Assembly: GCA_031551755.1 (NCBI GenBank)
Contig: JAVBNE010000016.1
Coordinates: 18,516 to 82,515, forward strand
Source: JAVBMU01 sp031551755
GTDB taxonomy: Bacteria > Actinomycetota > Actinomycetes > Actinomycetales > Cellulomonadaceae
Length of the DNA: 64,000 bases
Direction of reading: 5' to 3'
Position numbers and translations under genes: made by a program
Notes under the pieces: generated by a model
Told to the model about the DNA's origin: nothing
What the model saw: only the letters and a program-made list of their open reading frames with translations
The model's database searches: none
Part shown: one piece after another, positions 9,054-17,986 of the stretch
Numbering within the stretch: the stretch's first letter is position 1
How the letters are laid out: each line of letters starts with the position of its first letter

Positions 9054-9251
9054 CTACGGCTGGAGCGGAGCGTCCAACTCAACCACCAGGTCGGTCAGCT
9101 CTGCGATGCCGTCCAGCATCGCGCCCTTCTGCTTCGAGGCAATGAGACGGCGCAATGCGAGATCGAGCACCGCACGGTTCGATCTTCCGCCGGTCAGGGA
9201 GCGAGCGCGCTCGATCAGCTGAGGATCCAGGTCAACGCTTATCAGCGCCAT
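9054..9251 (-). CDS. VapB-like antitoxin, no toxin gene adjacent
   Basis: 65 aa from an ATG with a strong GGAGGA site; the longer frame from 9287 was rejected because it lacks one. The content (ISVDLDPQLIERARSLTGGR, RAVLDLALRRLI) matches the short ribbon-helix-helix-like VapB antitoxin class (DUF2191 type). VapB normally neutralises a PIN-domain VapC RNase encoded just downstream. Here the next gene downstream is an RNA methyltransferase and the one upstream a transporter, so no VapC partner is present. It may be an orphan antitoxin or a small DNA-binding regulator of the methyltransferase gene. Confidence 0.7.
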   Translation of the reverse strand: MALISVDLDPQLIERARSLTGGRSNRAVLDLALRRLIASKQKGAMLDGIAELTDLVVELDAPLQP

Positions 9252-9293
9252 AGCGTCCTCCTTCCGAAAGACCAACGACATACGCATTCGATA

Positions 9294-10640
9294 TCAGTGC
9301 TGCCCCATCCCCACGCCGCTCCTGCGCTGCACCAGACCGCCCACCGCGGCGACCAGTACGGCCAGTACCGCCACCGAACCGAACCCGCTGCTCGGGCCGA
9401 GCCAGTCAATCACCATCCCCGCGATCGGCGCACCGATCGCCGAGCCGGTCGTGAACGCGGTGCCCTGCCAGCCCATGGCCTCACCGCGTCGCGCTTCGGG
9501 CACGTGCCGGGTCAGCGCCTCGGTGGTGGCCGCCGTGGCCGGCGCACACAGCAACCCGGCCACGACCAACAGCGCGATGAGCGTCGGTACCGACCGGGCC
9601 AGGACCAAGGGCGCCGTCAGTATCCCGAGGAGGAGCACGAGCATCGTGGGGCTTATCGAGCGGTGCACGGCGCCGTAGATGAACCCGCCGACGGCCGATG
9701 CCGCGCACCAAGCCGCGATCGCAGTGCCGAGGACGCCTTCGTGGTCCAGTTCTCGCAGCTCGGCCACGATGGAAACCTCGGTGCCACTCAGCGCGAGCGC
9801 CGCCGCCGCCGACAGCGCCAGTATCACGGCCACGCCGGTCGACATCCACGGGCCGTGTTCCGTCGATGACGCCTCACTACTCACGGCATCCGGCCCGCCG
9901 GCGTCCGTCGAGGCGTCGGGGGCGGCGTTGGATGACAGCGCAGTCGCCGTCGGTGCCGAGGTGATCATCGTGCTCACCGGACCCGCGTCCTCCACCGGCT
10001 CCGGGCGCGGAGCGGCCACCCTCGTCAACACCGGGTTGTGCCGCCACAACAACACTCCGGCGGCCGATGTCGCGAGGCCGATCACGGCCAGCACCGGAGC
10101 TGTCCCGACCTGGTGGGAACACCACAGGCCCAGTGCAGGGCCGACCATGAACAACAGCTCCGTGCCGACTGAGTCGAGGGCGTAGGCCGTGCGCCGCGCC
10201 CGCGGCTCGACCATGATCGATAGCGCCTTGCGCACCACGGAGAAGATCGGCAAGGCAAGCAGCCCACCGATGAAGGCGACCGGGAACAGCCACAGGAAGG
10301 GCACCACACCGGCTAACGGCCAGACGATCACCTCCCCGATGATCGACGGCATCAACGCTCGCCGGAGACCCACCCGGTCCACGAGCCGGCCCCGCCACGG
10401 CGCACCGATCCCGATGCCGAGGGTGAAGGCCGCGACCACCGCTCCGGCTTCGCCGTAGCTCCGGTCGAGGGAGTCCACGACGTGATACATCAGCACCATG
10501 CCGGCTGCGGTGTGTGGGATCCGCGCGATCATCGCCACCCCGAGCAGACTGCGGACGTCGGCTCGGCGCAGCAGCTCGCGGTAGGCGACGGGGATCACCG
10601 GGCCATGGTCCGGGCTCGTGCACCGTTGTGGCAAGTCCAT
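9294..10640 (-). CDS. MFS transporter
   Basis: 448 aa from the ATG at 10640, preceded by AGGTGG. The open frame runs upstream to 10931 but lacks family character there and crosses the start of the divergent gene. About twelve hydrophobic segments are seen. The loop 2-3 MFS motif is present in modified form (GIGIGAPWRGRLVDRVGLRR), as is APIAGMVIDWLGP near the C-terminus. A long hydrophilic, Ala/Ser/Asp-rich central loop (ASTDAGGPDAVSSEASSTE) separates the two six-helix halves. The substrate is not predictable; drug/proton antiport is the usual guess for this subgroup. Divergent from the MBL gene across 70 bp. Confidence 0.85.
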   Translation of the reverse strand: MDLPQRCTSPDHGPVIPVAYRELLRRADVRSLLGVAMIARIPHTAAGMVLMYHVVDSLDRSYGEAGAVVAAFTLGIGIGAPWRGRLVDRVGLRRALMPSIIGEVIVWPLAGVVPFLWLFPVAFIGGLLALPIFSVVRKALSIMVEPRARRTAYALDSVGTELLFMVGPALGLWCSHQVGTAPVLAVIGLATSAAGVLLWRHNPVLTRVAAPRPEPVEDAGPVSTMITSAPTATALSSNAAPDASTDAGGPDAVSSEASSTEHGPWMSTGVAVILALSAAAALALSGTEVSIVAELRELDHEGVLGTAIAAWCAASAVGGFIYGAVHRSISPTMLVLLLGILTAPLVLARSVPTLIALLVVAGLLCAPATAATTEALTRHVPEARRGEAMGWQGTAFTTGSAIGAPIAGMVIDWLGPSSGFGSVAVLAVLVAAVGGLVQRRSGVGMGQH

Positions 10641-10710
10641 TGCCCACCTGAGCAGGCCTGCCCACGGGTGAGCTTCTACGATCGGAGCCGTCGGCCGTAA
10701 AGGAGTCCCG

Positions 10711-11520
10711 ATGACCGCCCTCTGTGCGACCTGCGGCGTCGAAAACGCGCGCGCCGAGGGCACGTGCGCCATCTGTGCTGATGAGCGCCAATGGGTGCCC
10801 GCGACCGGGCAACGCTGGACCACTCTTGAACAGCTGCGCGCCGAGGGCACGACGGTGAGGATCACCGAGCTGGAGCCGGACCTCTGGGCGCTGGCAGCGG
10901 AACCGGCCGTTGGCATCGGCCAACAGTGCAAGCTGCTGAGGACCCCGGCCGGGTGCCTGCTCTGGGACCCGCTGGGCTATGTCGACGACGAGGCCGTCGA
11001 GCGCCTGCGCGTGATCGGCGAGGTCGTCGCGATCGCTGCCAGCCACCCGCATATGTTCGGTGTGCAGGTGGCATGGAGCCGGGCTCTCGGCGGGGTTCCC
11101 GTCCTCATCTCCGCCGCTGACGCCAAGTGGGTTGCCCGCCCCGACCCCGTGATCGAGACCTGGTCCGACGACCGGGAGGTACTGCCCGGGGTGACGTTGA
11201 CTCAACCGGGTGGGCACTTTCCGGGGAGCGCGGTTGCCCATTGGTCCACCGGCGCCGGAGGGCGGGGTGTGCTGCTGAGCGGCGACACGATCTTCGTCAA
11301 CCCCGACCGGACGGTAAGTTTCCTGCGGAGTTACCCGAACCGCATCCCGCTCTCCGGTGCCGTCGTCCAGCGGATCGCCGCCCATGTCGAGCGGTTCGAC
11401 TTCGATCGCCTCTACCACAACTTTGAGGGCATGATCCCGACCGATGCCCGTGGGATCGTCCGCCGATCCGCCGACCGGCACGCCGCCTGGACCCGTGGCG
11501 ACTTCGACCACCTCACGTGA
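10711..11520 (+). CDS. MBL-fold metallo-hydrolase with N-terminal Cys pairs
   Basis: 269 aa, ATG with AAAGGAG. The N-terminus carries two Cys-x2-Cys pairs (CATCGVENARAEGTCAIC) that could form a small zinc ribbon. The rest is a metallo-beta-lactamase-like fold: a histidine-containing loop (ASHPHMFG) where the classical H-x-H-x-D-H would be, GGHFPGSAVAHW, LLSGDTIFVNPDR with the metal-binding Asp, and a terminal YHNFEGMI. Motif 1 is not canonical, so the metal set may differ from glyoxalase II. Substrate unknown. It stands alone between the divergent MFS gene and the convergent ABC exporter. Confidence 0.82.
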   Translation: MTALCATCGVENARAEGTCAICADERQWVPATGQRWTTLEQLRAEGTTVRITELEPDLWALAAEPAVGIGQQCKLLRTPAGCLLWDPLGYVDDEAVERLRVIGEVVAIAASHPHMFGVQVAWSRALGGVPVLISAADAKWVARPDPVIETWSDDREVLPGVTLTQPGGHFPGSAVAHWSTGAGGRGVLLSGDTIFVNPDRTVSFLRSYPNRIPLSGAVVQRIAAHVERFDFDRLYHNFEGMIPTDARGIVRRSADRHAAWTRGDFDHLT

Positions 11521-11590
11521 TCATTCGCAGGAAGCGAGCGAGGCCCGGCCAGGTCATCCCCGACCGAGCCTCACCCAGTGATCCAGCGCC
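11521..11590. terminator. Possible bidirectional terminator between convergent genes
   Basis: The 70 bp between the MBL stop and the ABC exporter stop contain an imperfect hairpin: GAGGC at 11540-11544 pairs with GCCTC at 11568-11572, and CGG at 11546-11548 with CCG at 11564-11566. No T-run is present on either strand, so this is a weak call from position and pairing only. Confidence 0.3.
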
Positions 11591-13669
11591 TCACCGTCCC
11601 GCGGGCGCCCCCGCTGCTGCGCCGGCGGCTGGCGCGACGGGACCGGCGTCAGCCACCACGGGAGCCGCGAACTGACTCTCATAGAGCCGGGCATAGGCCC
11701 CGCCCGCAGCCAACAGCCCTTCGTGGGTGCCCTGCTCCACGATCGAACCGTGTTCCATCACCAGGATCACATCGGCGTCGCGGATGGTAGACAGCCGGTG
11801 CGCGATGACGAACGACGTCCGGTTGGCCCGCAACGCGGTCATCGCCTGTTGGACCAGCACCTCGGTGCGGGTATCGACCGAGCTGGTGGCTTCATCGAGG
11901 ATCAGGATCGCCGGGTCCGCCAGGAACGCCCGCGCGATGGTCAGCAGCTGCTTCTCCCCCGCACTCACCGACGACCCCTCGTCGTCGATCACCGTGGCGT
12001 AACCGTCGGGCAGCGTCCGGACGAACTGATCGACGTGAGTCGCACGGGTGGCGTCGAGGAACCGCGCCTCGTCCACCTCGACCCCGTCCCGGACGCCGTA
12101 GCGCAGGTTCTCCTCGATCGTGCCCTTGAACAGCCAGGTGTCCTGCAACACCATGCCGATGTCGGAACGCAAACCGTCGCGCGTCAGCTCACGGGTGTCC
12201 ACGCCGTCCAGCGTGATCCGGCCATCGTCGACCTCGTAGAACCGCATGATCAGGTTCACCAGTGTGGTCTTGCCCGCGCCGGTCGGTCCCACGATCGCGA
12301 TCGTGTGACCGGGCTCGACAGCCAGGTTGAGATGCTCGATCAACGGCACCTGCGGGTCATAGGAGAACGACACATCCTCGAAGGCGACCCGCCCCCGAAC
12401 CGGGTCCACGACCTTCGCAGGGTCGGCGTCGGGCTCCTGTTCGGGCGCGTCCAACAACTCGAAGACCCGCTCAGCCGAGGCCACCCCGGACTGGAGCAGG
12501 TTCATCATCGAGGCGATTTGCGTGATCGGCTGCGTGAACTGCCGCGAGTACTGGATGAATGCCTGCACGTCGCCCAGGCTCATCGTCCCGGAGGCCACCT
12601 TGAGCCCGCCGACGACCGCCACGATGACGTAGTTGAGGTTCGCCACGAACCCCATGGCCGGCTGGATGGTGCCGGAGATGAACTGGGCTTTGAAGCTGGA
12701 CTGGTAGAGGTCCTCGTTCTCCTCGGCAAAGGTTGCGCTCGCGGCCTCCTGGTGACCGTAGACCTTGACCAGCGTGTGGCCGGAGTACATCTCCTCGATG
12801 TGCCCGTTCAGCCGGCCGGTCGCCGCCCATTGCTTGATGAACTGTGGTTGGGACCGTTTCGCGATCCGCATGGTGACGAAGACCGACAAGGGCACGGTAA
12901 CCAGGGCGATGACGGCGAGTAACCACGAGATCCAGAACATCATGCCCAGCACGCCAATCACCGTCAGGACCGACGTGATGAGCTGCGCGAGCGTCTGCTG
13001 GGTCGTCTGCGCGACGTTGTCGATGTCGTTGGTGACCCGCGACAGGACTTCCCCACGCTGCTGCTTGTCGAAGTATGAAAGCGGCAGTCTGCCCAGTTTG
13101 TGTTCCACGTCGGAGCGCAACCGGCGCACGGTCTTTTGCACGATCGTCGTCGTCAATCGGGCCTGCAACCAGCCGAAGATGAACGAACCCACGTAGACCA
13201 CCAAGACCCAGGACAGAACGACGCCGACCTGATGGAAGTCGATCCCCTGGCCGGGAACCACGTCCATCCCTGCCAGCATGTCGGCGAAGCGACCTTGGCC
13301 CTTCGCCTCCAGGCCAGCGATTGCCTCTTCCTTGGTGATCCCGGCGGGCAGCTGCGAGCCGATGTAGCCCTCGAAGATCAGGTTCGTGGCCCGCCCGAGC
13401 AGCTTCGGGCCGGCAACCACCAGCGCCACCGAGACCACAGCGAAAACTGTGATCACCGCGATTGCCATCCGGTGGGGACGCAGCAAGGCGACGAACCGCT
13501 TGAGTGTTCCTTTGAAGTCCATCGCCTTCTCGCCGGGCATACCCATTCCGGCCATGTGCGCGGCCGGGCCGCCTCCGCGTGGGGGCTTCACAGCTGTCTT
13601 GGCGGCCGGCGTCTGCTCGGCAGGTTCGTGACCAGCCGCATTCTGGCCGGTCCTGTCCTGCCCGCTCAT
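11591..13669 (-). CDS. ABC exporter half-transporter with catalytically complete ATPase residues
   Basis: 692 aa, a fused membrane and ATPase subunit. An N-terminal Pro/Ala/Gly-rich extension of about 45 residues precedes the six-helix membrane domain (from FVALLRPHRMAIAVITVFAV). The ATPase has Walker A IVGPTGAGKTTLV, Walker B with the catalytic glutamate (AILILDEATSSVD) and the switch histidine (FVIAHRLSTIR), but a degenerate signature VSAGEKQ instead of LSGGQ. This complements the partner gene, which has the reverse pattern, so the two should form a heterodimeric type IV exporter (LmrCD/TM287-288 type). The ATG overlaps the partner's stop by 4 bp. Substrate unknown; multidrug or lipid export is plausible. 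Confidence 0.9.
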   Translation of the reverse strand: MSGQDRTGQNAAGHEPAEQTPAAKTAVKPPRGGGPAAHMAGMGMPGEKAMDFKGTLKRFVALLRPHRMAIAVITVFAVVSVALVVAGPKLLGRATNLIFEGYIGSQLPAGITKEEAIAGLEAKGQGRFADMLAGMDVVPGQGIDFHQVGVVLSWVLVVYVGSFIFGWLQARLTTTIVQKTVRRLRSDVEHKLGRLPLSYFDKQQRGEVLSRVTNDIDNVAQTTQQTLAQLITSVLTVIGVLGMMFWISWLLAVIALVTVPLSVFVTMRIAKRSQPQFIKQWAATGRLNGHIEEMYSGHTLVKVYGHQEAASATFAEENEDLYQSSFKAQFISGTIQPAMGFVANLNYVIVAVVGGLKVASGTMSLGDVQAFIQYSRQFTQPITQIASMMNLLQSGVASAERVFELLDAPEQEPDADPAKVVDPVRGRVAFEDVSFSYDPQVPLIEHLNLAVEPGHTIAIVGPTGAGKTTLVNLIMRFYEVDDGRITLDGVDTRELTRDGLRSDIGMVLQDTWLFKGTIEENLRYGVRDGVEVDEARFLDATRATHVDQFVRTLPDGYATVIDDEGSSVSAGEKQLLTIARAFLADPAILILDEATSSVDTRTEVLVQQAMTALRANRTSFVIAHRLSTIRDADVILVMEHGSIVEQGTHEGLLAAGGAYARLYESQFAAPVVADAGPVAPAAGAAAGAPAGR

Positions 13670-15399
13670 GCTGCTTCCTCCATCGAAAGCTGGGAGTAGA
13701 CGATCTCCTGATAGGTCTCATTGGTTTCCAGGAGTTCGGCATGGGTACCGCGCCCGACGATCCGGCCGTAGTCGAGCACAAGGATCTGATCGGCCTGCCG
13801 AATGGTGGCCACGCGCTGGGCGACCACGATCACAGTGGACGCCTTGGTGTGCGGCGAAAGTGCGGCTCGTAGGCGCGCGTCCGTGGCGTAGTCGAGTGCG
13901 GAGAATGAGTCGTCGAAGAGGTAGACGGCCGGCTGACGCACGATCGCCCGGGCGATTGCGAGCCGCTGACGTTGTCCGCCCGAGAAGTTCGTCCCGCCTT
14001 GGGCAACCGGCGATCCCAGCCCCTCTTCCAGGGACCCGACGAAGTCCTTCGCCTGCGCGATCTCCAGGGCCGCCCACAGCTCCTCGTCGGTCGCGTCCGC
14101 GTTGCCGTAGCGCAGGTTGTCCGCGATCGTGCCGGAGAACAGGTAGGCCTTCTGCGGCACCAAGCCGAGCAGCGACCCCAGATCATGGCCGGCCAGTTCA
14201 CGCACGTCAACCCCGTCGATCCGCACGGTGCCGGCGGTGACGTCGAAGAGCCGGGGGATCAGGTTGAGCAATGTCGTCTTGCCCGAACCGGTGGATCCGA
14301 TGATCGCCGTGGTCTTCCCCGGCTCCGCCCGGAAGCTCAGATCGTGCAGCACTGCGGCCTCGGCTCCCGGGTAGCCGAACTCGACGTGGTCGAATTCCAC
14401 CACTCCTTCGCGGCTGCTCAGCGGTGTGGGCGAAACCGGCTCGACGACCGAGGCCTGCGCGTCCAGGACATCCGCGATCCGTTCGGCCGAGACCGCCGCA
14501 CGCGGGATCATCATGAACATCATCGTCGACATCATCACAGCCATCAGGATGTACATCAGGTAGGTCAAGAAGGCCGTCAGCGCACCGATCTGCATCGCCC
14601 CGTCAGCGATCTGGTGACCCCCGAACCACATCACCGCGACGCTTGATGCGTTCATGACCAACATGACGACGGGGAACATCAGCGCCATGAGCCGGCCGGC
14701 GCGCAGCGACGTGTCGAACAGGGCCTCGTTGGCGACCTCGAACCGCTCGGCCTCGCGACGTTCGCGGACGAAAGCCCGGATCACCCGGATACCGTCGATT
14801 TGCTCACGCATGACACCGTTGATGGCGTCGATACGCTTCTGCATCGCGCGGAAGTACGGCACCATCTTGGCGACGACGATGCCGACGACGACTCCCAGGA
14901 TCGGCACGATCACCAGTAGTAGCGCGGAGAGTTCGACGTTCTCCCGCAGCGCCATGATGACCCCGCCGATGAGCATGATCGGCGCCATCACCATGATCGT
15001 GAAGGACATCAACACGACCATCTGCACCTGTTGCACGTCGTTGGTGGTCCGCGTGATCAGCGAGGGTGCACCGAACCGGCCCATCTCTTGTGCGGAGAAT
15101 TTCTGGACATTAGCGAAGACACCCGCCCGCAGATCCCGGCCGAAGGACATGGCAACCTTCGCGCCGAAGTACACCGCGACCACCGCACAGAGGACCTGGC
15201 CCAGGCTGACCGCCAGCATGACGCCGCCGACGCGCAGGATGTGGTTGGTGTCGCCTTCGGTCACGCCCTTGTCGATGATCGAGGCGTTCAGGCTCGGCAG
15301 GTACAGGTTGGCGAGTGTCTGGATGAGTTGCAGAACCATCAGGATGGCGATCGGCCGTCCATAGCGACTCAGATACGTGCGTAAGAGCCGGATGAGCAT
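13666..15399 (-). CDS. ABC exporter half-transporter with degenerate ATPase site
   Basis: 577 aa, membrane domain then ATPase. Walker A (IIGSTGSGKTTLL) and a canonical signature (FSGGQRQRLAIARAI) are present, but the Walker B is followed by Asp instead of Glu (VYLFDDSFSALD) and the switch histidine is Gln (VIVVAQRVATIR). Such asymmetry is typical of one member of heterodimeric exporters, where one composite site only binds ATP. It lies between the TetR gene (6 bp upstream) and the second half-transporter (4-bp overlap), forming a tight three-gene operon. Induction by the transported compound through TetR is the likely control. Confidence 0.9.
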   Translation of the reverse strand: MLIRLLRTYLSRYGRPIAILMVLQLIQTLANLYLPSLNASIIDKGVTEGDTNHILRVGGVMLAVSLGQVLCAVVAVYFGAKVAMSFGRDLRAGVFANVQKFSAQEMGRFGAPSLITRTTNDVQQVQMVVLMSFTIMVMAPIMLIGGVIMALRENVELSALLLVIVPILGVVVGIVVAKMVPYFRAMQKRIDAINGVMREQIDGIRVIRAFVRERREAERFEVANEALFDTSLRAGRLMALMFPVVMLVMNASSVAVMWFGGHQIADGAMQIGALTAFLTYLMYILMAVMMSTMMFMMIPRAAVSAERIADVLDAQASVVEPVSPTPLSSREGVVEFDHVEFGYPGAEAAVLHDLSFRAEPGKTTAIIGSTGSGKTTLLNLIPRLFDVTAGTVRIDGVDVRELAGHDLGSLLGLVPQKAYLFSGTIADNLRYGNADATDEELWAALEIAQAKDFVGSLEEGLGSPVAQGGTNFSGGQRQRLAIARAIVRQPAVYLFDDSFSALDYATDARLRAALSPHTKASTVIVVAQRVATIRQADQILVLDYGRIVGRGTHAELLETNETYQEIVYSQLSMEEAA

Positions 15400-15404
15400 G
15401 GGGT

Positions 15405-16076
15405 CTACTCCACGAGTTGTTCGGCTGCCCGGGTACGGGACGGTTGAGTGAAAGGCGGGGGAACGCTGGTGGCCGGGTCCATTTGTTGGATGCCGTGTAG
15501 GACGACATCGACGATCAGAGACTGATCGAGCATGATGCCGCCGGTCGTCGTCGGCAGGGAGGTGCCGTGCACCATGGAGACCAGAACGACCGCGGCCATC
15601 GGTGGCGGCAGACGTAGCGCTGCTTGGTGGCTGGCGAACAAATCCGTGATGGCTGCGAGCACTGCTCTGACCGAATGCGTCCGGGGGTCGCCGTCGGTGG
15701 GCTTCGGCAGACTCCCAGCAGCATGGAGGTGATGGGCGACGGGCAACAGGGCGACCACCCTGCGCTGATGGGCCAGGAGGAGCCGAACGGCGTCGTCGAC
15801 CACCATGGCGAGCGGACGACGACGGTCGATGGCGGCCATCGCGGCCACCAACGGCGCGGGATCGAGCGCCGACACGAGGGCGCTCTGCACGATCTCGTCC
15901 TTGTCGGCGAAGACCCGGAACAACGTTCCTTCAGCAACCTCGGCTGCCTCGGCTATCTGACGTGTGGTGACGCCGACCCCATGTACGGCGAGGAGGGGCA
16001 CGGTCGCGTCAATCACCGCCGCCCGACGGTCGGCCCGGTCAAGTGGGCGGGCACGAGGGGGTTTGGGGACGGACAC
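15405..16076 (-). CDS. TetR family repressor of the ABC exporter operon
   Basis: 223 aa with a GTG start at 16076. The N-terminal TetR helix-turn-helix is clear (TTRQIAEAAEVAEGTLFRVF, residues about 37-56), followed by a divergent ligand-binding domain. The gene is first in the operon with the two exporter subunits. Only 5 bp separate the start from a perfect 42-bp palindrome that must overlap the promoter or transcript start, so autorepression and repression of the exporter are expected. There is no purine-rich ribosome-binding site because the palindrome occupies that position. The mRNA may be leaderless or the site may lie inside the operator arm. Confidence 0.9.
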   Translation of the reverse strand: MSVPKPPRARPLDRADRRAAVIDATVPLLAVHGVGVTTRQIAEAAEVAEGTLFRVFADKDEIVQSALVSALDPAPLVAAMAAIDRRRPLAMVVDDAVRLLLAHQRRVVALLPVAHHLHAAGSLPKPTDGDPRTHSVRAVLAAITDLFASHQAALRLPPPMAAVVLVSMVHGTSLPTTTGGIMLDQSLIVDVVLHGIQQMDPATSVPPPFTQPSRTRAAEQLVE

Positions 16077-16081
16077 GAAGA

Positions 16082-16123
16082 CGACCGTAGCACTGAGTGA
16101 GCGCTCACTCAGTGCTACGGTCG
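16082..16123. promoter_or_regulatory. 42-bp perfect palindrome, probable TetR operator
   Basis: Bases 16082-16123 form an uninterrupted palindrome of two 21-bp halves centred between 16102 and 16103. Its core, TGAGTGAGCGCTCACTCA, matches the GAGTGAGC-type half-sites seen in many TetR operators. It lies 5 bp upstream of the TetR start and 24 bp past the stop of the SPFH gene. It could also fold as a long hairpin and end SPFH transcription, although no T-run follows. Palindromy is read directly; the binding role is inference. Confidence 0.85.
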
Positions 16124-16146
16124 CTTGTTCTCTGAGAGCTGATGCC

Positions 16147-17403
16147 CTACTGCCCGGCGGGCGGCTGCGGCGGGTACTGCGGCGGAATCGAGGGCGGCGG
16201 CACTTGCCCGAACTGCGGGTCGGACGCCTGATCCGACCGCGGCGGCAATGTCCGCGGTGCTACCGGACCCTGAGGGGCCGGCGGAACCGCTTGCCCGGCC
16301 GGACGCTGACCGCGTTCGGCCGCAGGGTCGAACGGAGCACCCGAACGGGTACCCGAGCCGGTCGCATCCGCCGTGGCGGCCTCCGCCTGGCGACGAGCCT
16401 CCGCGAGGGCTTCGCTCGGATCGGCCAGTGCCGGCGCACCGAAACGCGCACGGTCACGGTCGCGCTCCCGGCGCGCCTGTGCCGAGGACTCCAACGCACT
16501 CGAATCCTCCGAAGTGCCACCCCCGCCCCCGAAGCCCTTCGAGATCGATCCCAGCGCAGCTGTGAACTCGGTGGGAACCACCCACAGCTTGCTGGCTGAA
16601 CCGTTCGCGATCTGCGGAAGCATCTGCAGGTACTGGTAGGCCAACAGCTTGGGGTCGGCGTCACCCTCGTGGATGGCGTCGAAGACCTGGAGGATCGCGC
16701 GCGACTCACCTTCCGCACGCAGGATCCGCGACTGGGCGTCACCCTCCGCACGCAGGATGTTGGCCTGCTTCTCACCTTCGGCGGTGAGGATCTGGGACTG
16801 CTTGACACCCTCGGCGGTTAGGATCGCGGCACGCCGGTCACGCTCGGCACGCATCTGCTGCTCCATCGAGCCCTGGACGCTGGCGGGCGGGTCGATCGAC
16901 TTCAGCTCGACGCGGTTGACCCGGATACCCCAGCGACCGGTGGCCTCGTCCAACACCCCACGCAACTGCCCGTTGATCTGGTCGCGGCTGGTCAGGGTCT
17001 GCTCCAAGTCCATGGAGCCGATGACGTTACGCAACGTCGTGACGGTCAGCTGCTCGATAGCCGTGATGTAGTTCGCGATCTCGTAGACGGCCGACTTGGG
17101 GTCGGTGGCCTGGAAGTAGATCACCGTGTCGATGCTGACCACGAGGTTGTCGGAGGTGATCACCGGCTGGGGCGGGAAGGAAACGACCTGCTCGCGCATG
17201 TCGACCGACGCGCGCACCCGGTCCACGAACGGCACCAGGATGTGCAGACCGGGCGACAGGGTGCGCGAATAGCGTCCCAGTCGCTCGATGACCAAGGCGA
17301 CGGCCTGCGGAACAATCCGCACGGCCTTGGCCAGAGCCACCAAGACGAAAATAATCAGCAGGCCGAAAATCACATAGACGGCGATTGCGCCCGGATCATC
17401 CAT
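16147..17403 (-). CDS. SPFH/Band 7 (stomatin/paraslipin-like) membrane protein
   Basis: 418 aa from the ATG at 17403, which has GGAGG seven bases upstream; a TTG four codons earlier is less likely. One N-terminal membrane helix (VYVIFGLLIIFVLVALAKAV) is followed by the SPFH domain (IVPQAVALVIERLGRYSRTL, PGLHILVPFVDRVR), a coiled-coil with repeated EGVKQSQILTAEGEKQAN-type heptads, and a Gly/Pro-rich tail (QVPPPSIPPQYPPQPPAGQ). Such proteins form large ring or cage oligomers that organise membrane microdomains and proteases. The gene lies 65 bp downstream of an NfeD-family gene, the usual partner of this class. Confidence 0.92.
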   Translation of the reverse strand: MDDPGAIAVYVIFGLLIIFVLVALAKAVRIVPQAVALVIERLGRYSRTLSPGLHILVPFVDRVRASVDMREQVVSFPPQPVITSDNLVVSIDTVIYFQATDPKSAVYEIANYITAIEQLTVTTLRNVIGSMDLEQTLTSRDQINGQLRGVLDEATGRWGIRVNRVELKSIDPPASVQGSMEQQMRAERDRRAAILTAEGVKQSQILTAEGEKQANILRAEGDAQSRILRAEGESRAILQVFDAIHEGDADPKLLAYQYLQMLPQIANGSASKLWVVPTEFTAALGSISKGFGGGGGTSEDSSALESSAQARRERDRDRARFGAPALADPSEALAEARRQAEAATADATGSGTRSGAPFDPAAERGQRPAGQAVPPAPQGPVAPRTLPPRSDQASDPQFGQVPPPSIPPQYPPQPPAGQ

Positions 17404-17468
17404 CGAATCCTCCAAAATTTAGCTGACCAGTGGGCTCGCGCGAGCCCCAGACATTCAAGCAGTGGTTG

Positions 17469-17909
17469 TCATACGGCTTGGCCGGTCGCGCTCACCACCG
17501 CCGTAGCCCCATCGATACGCAGGACCTCGACCTTCGCCCCCTCAGGCAGGGTGCTCGTGGCGGGCTCTGCTCGCGCACTCCACACCTCGCCCTCCAACTT
17601 GATCCGGCCACCCTGTCCGGTCACCTGATCGACAACCACCGCAGTCCGGCCGACATGGGCGGCGGTGTTCGTTTCGACCAGTGGTGTGCGGGCACGCAAA
17701 TGCCGCAACAACCACGGACGCAACGCACCCAGGAGCCCTATGCTTACGACACCGAAAACCACAATCTGCAGCCACAAGGGACCGTCGAAGTAGCTCACAG
17801 CACCCGCCGCCAATGCTCCGCCGGCAAACATGATGAGCACCAGGTCGAGCGACAGGAGCTCGATGACGCCGAGCAGGATTGCTGCTCCGACCCACCAGAA
17901 CCAGTCCAC
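17469..17909 (-). CDS. NfeD family membrane protein
   Basis: 146 aa with a GTG start behind GGGAGGA. It is the short NfeD form: two or three N-terminal membrane helices (FWWVGAAILLGVIELLSLDL, IVVFGVVSIGLLGALRPWLL) and a C-terminal OB-fold beta-barrel (VGRTAVVVDQVTGQGGRIKL, GAKVEVLRIDGATAVV). NfeD proteins assemble with SPFH partners at membranes, and the SPFH gene follows at once. The long form's serine-protease domain is absent. Confidence 0.92.
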   Translation of the reverse strand: MDWFWWVGAAILLGVIELLSLDLVLIMFAGGALAAGAVSYFDGPLWLQIVVFGVVSIGLLGALRPWLLRHLRARTPLVETNTAAHVGRTAVVVDQVTGQGGRIKLEGEVWSARAEPATSTLPEGAKVEVLRIDGATAVVSATGQAV

Positions 17910-17986
17910 TGAAATCCTCCCTAGACCGCCGATATCTGTAGCCTATCGCCCCCTGTGACAGGTTCCGTCCCCGTCCCACAAAGGCA

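Noticed and set aside
8277..9869. Plus-strand open frame of 530 codons
   Set aside because: It lies opposite the SpoU, VapB and MFS genes, which have clear motifs. Composition (His/Arg/Gln-rich) is that of a shadow frame.
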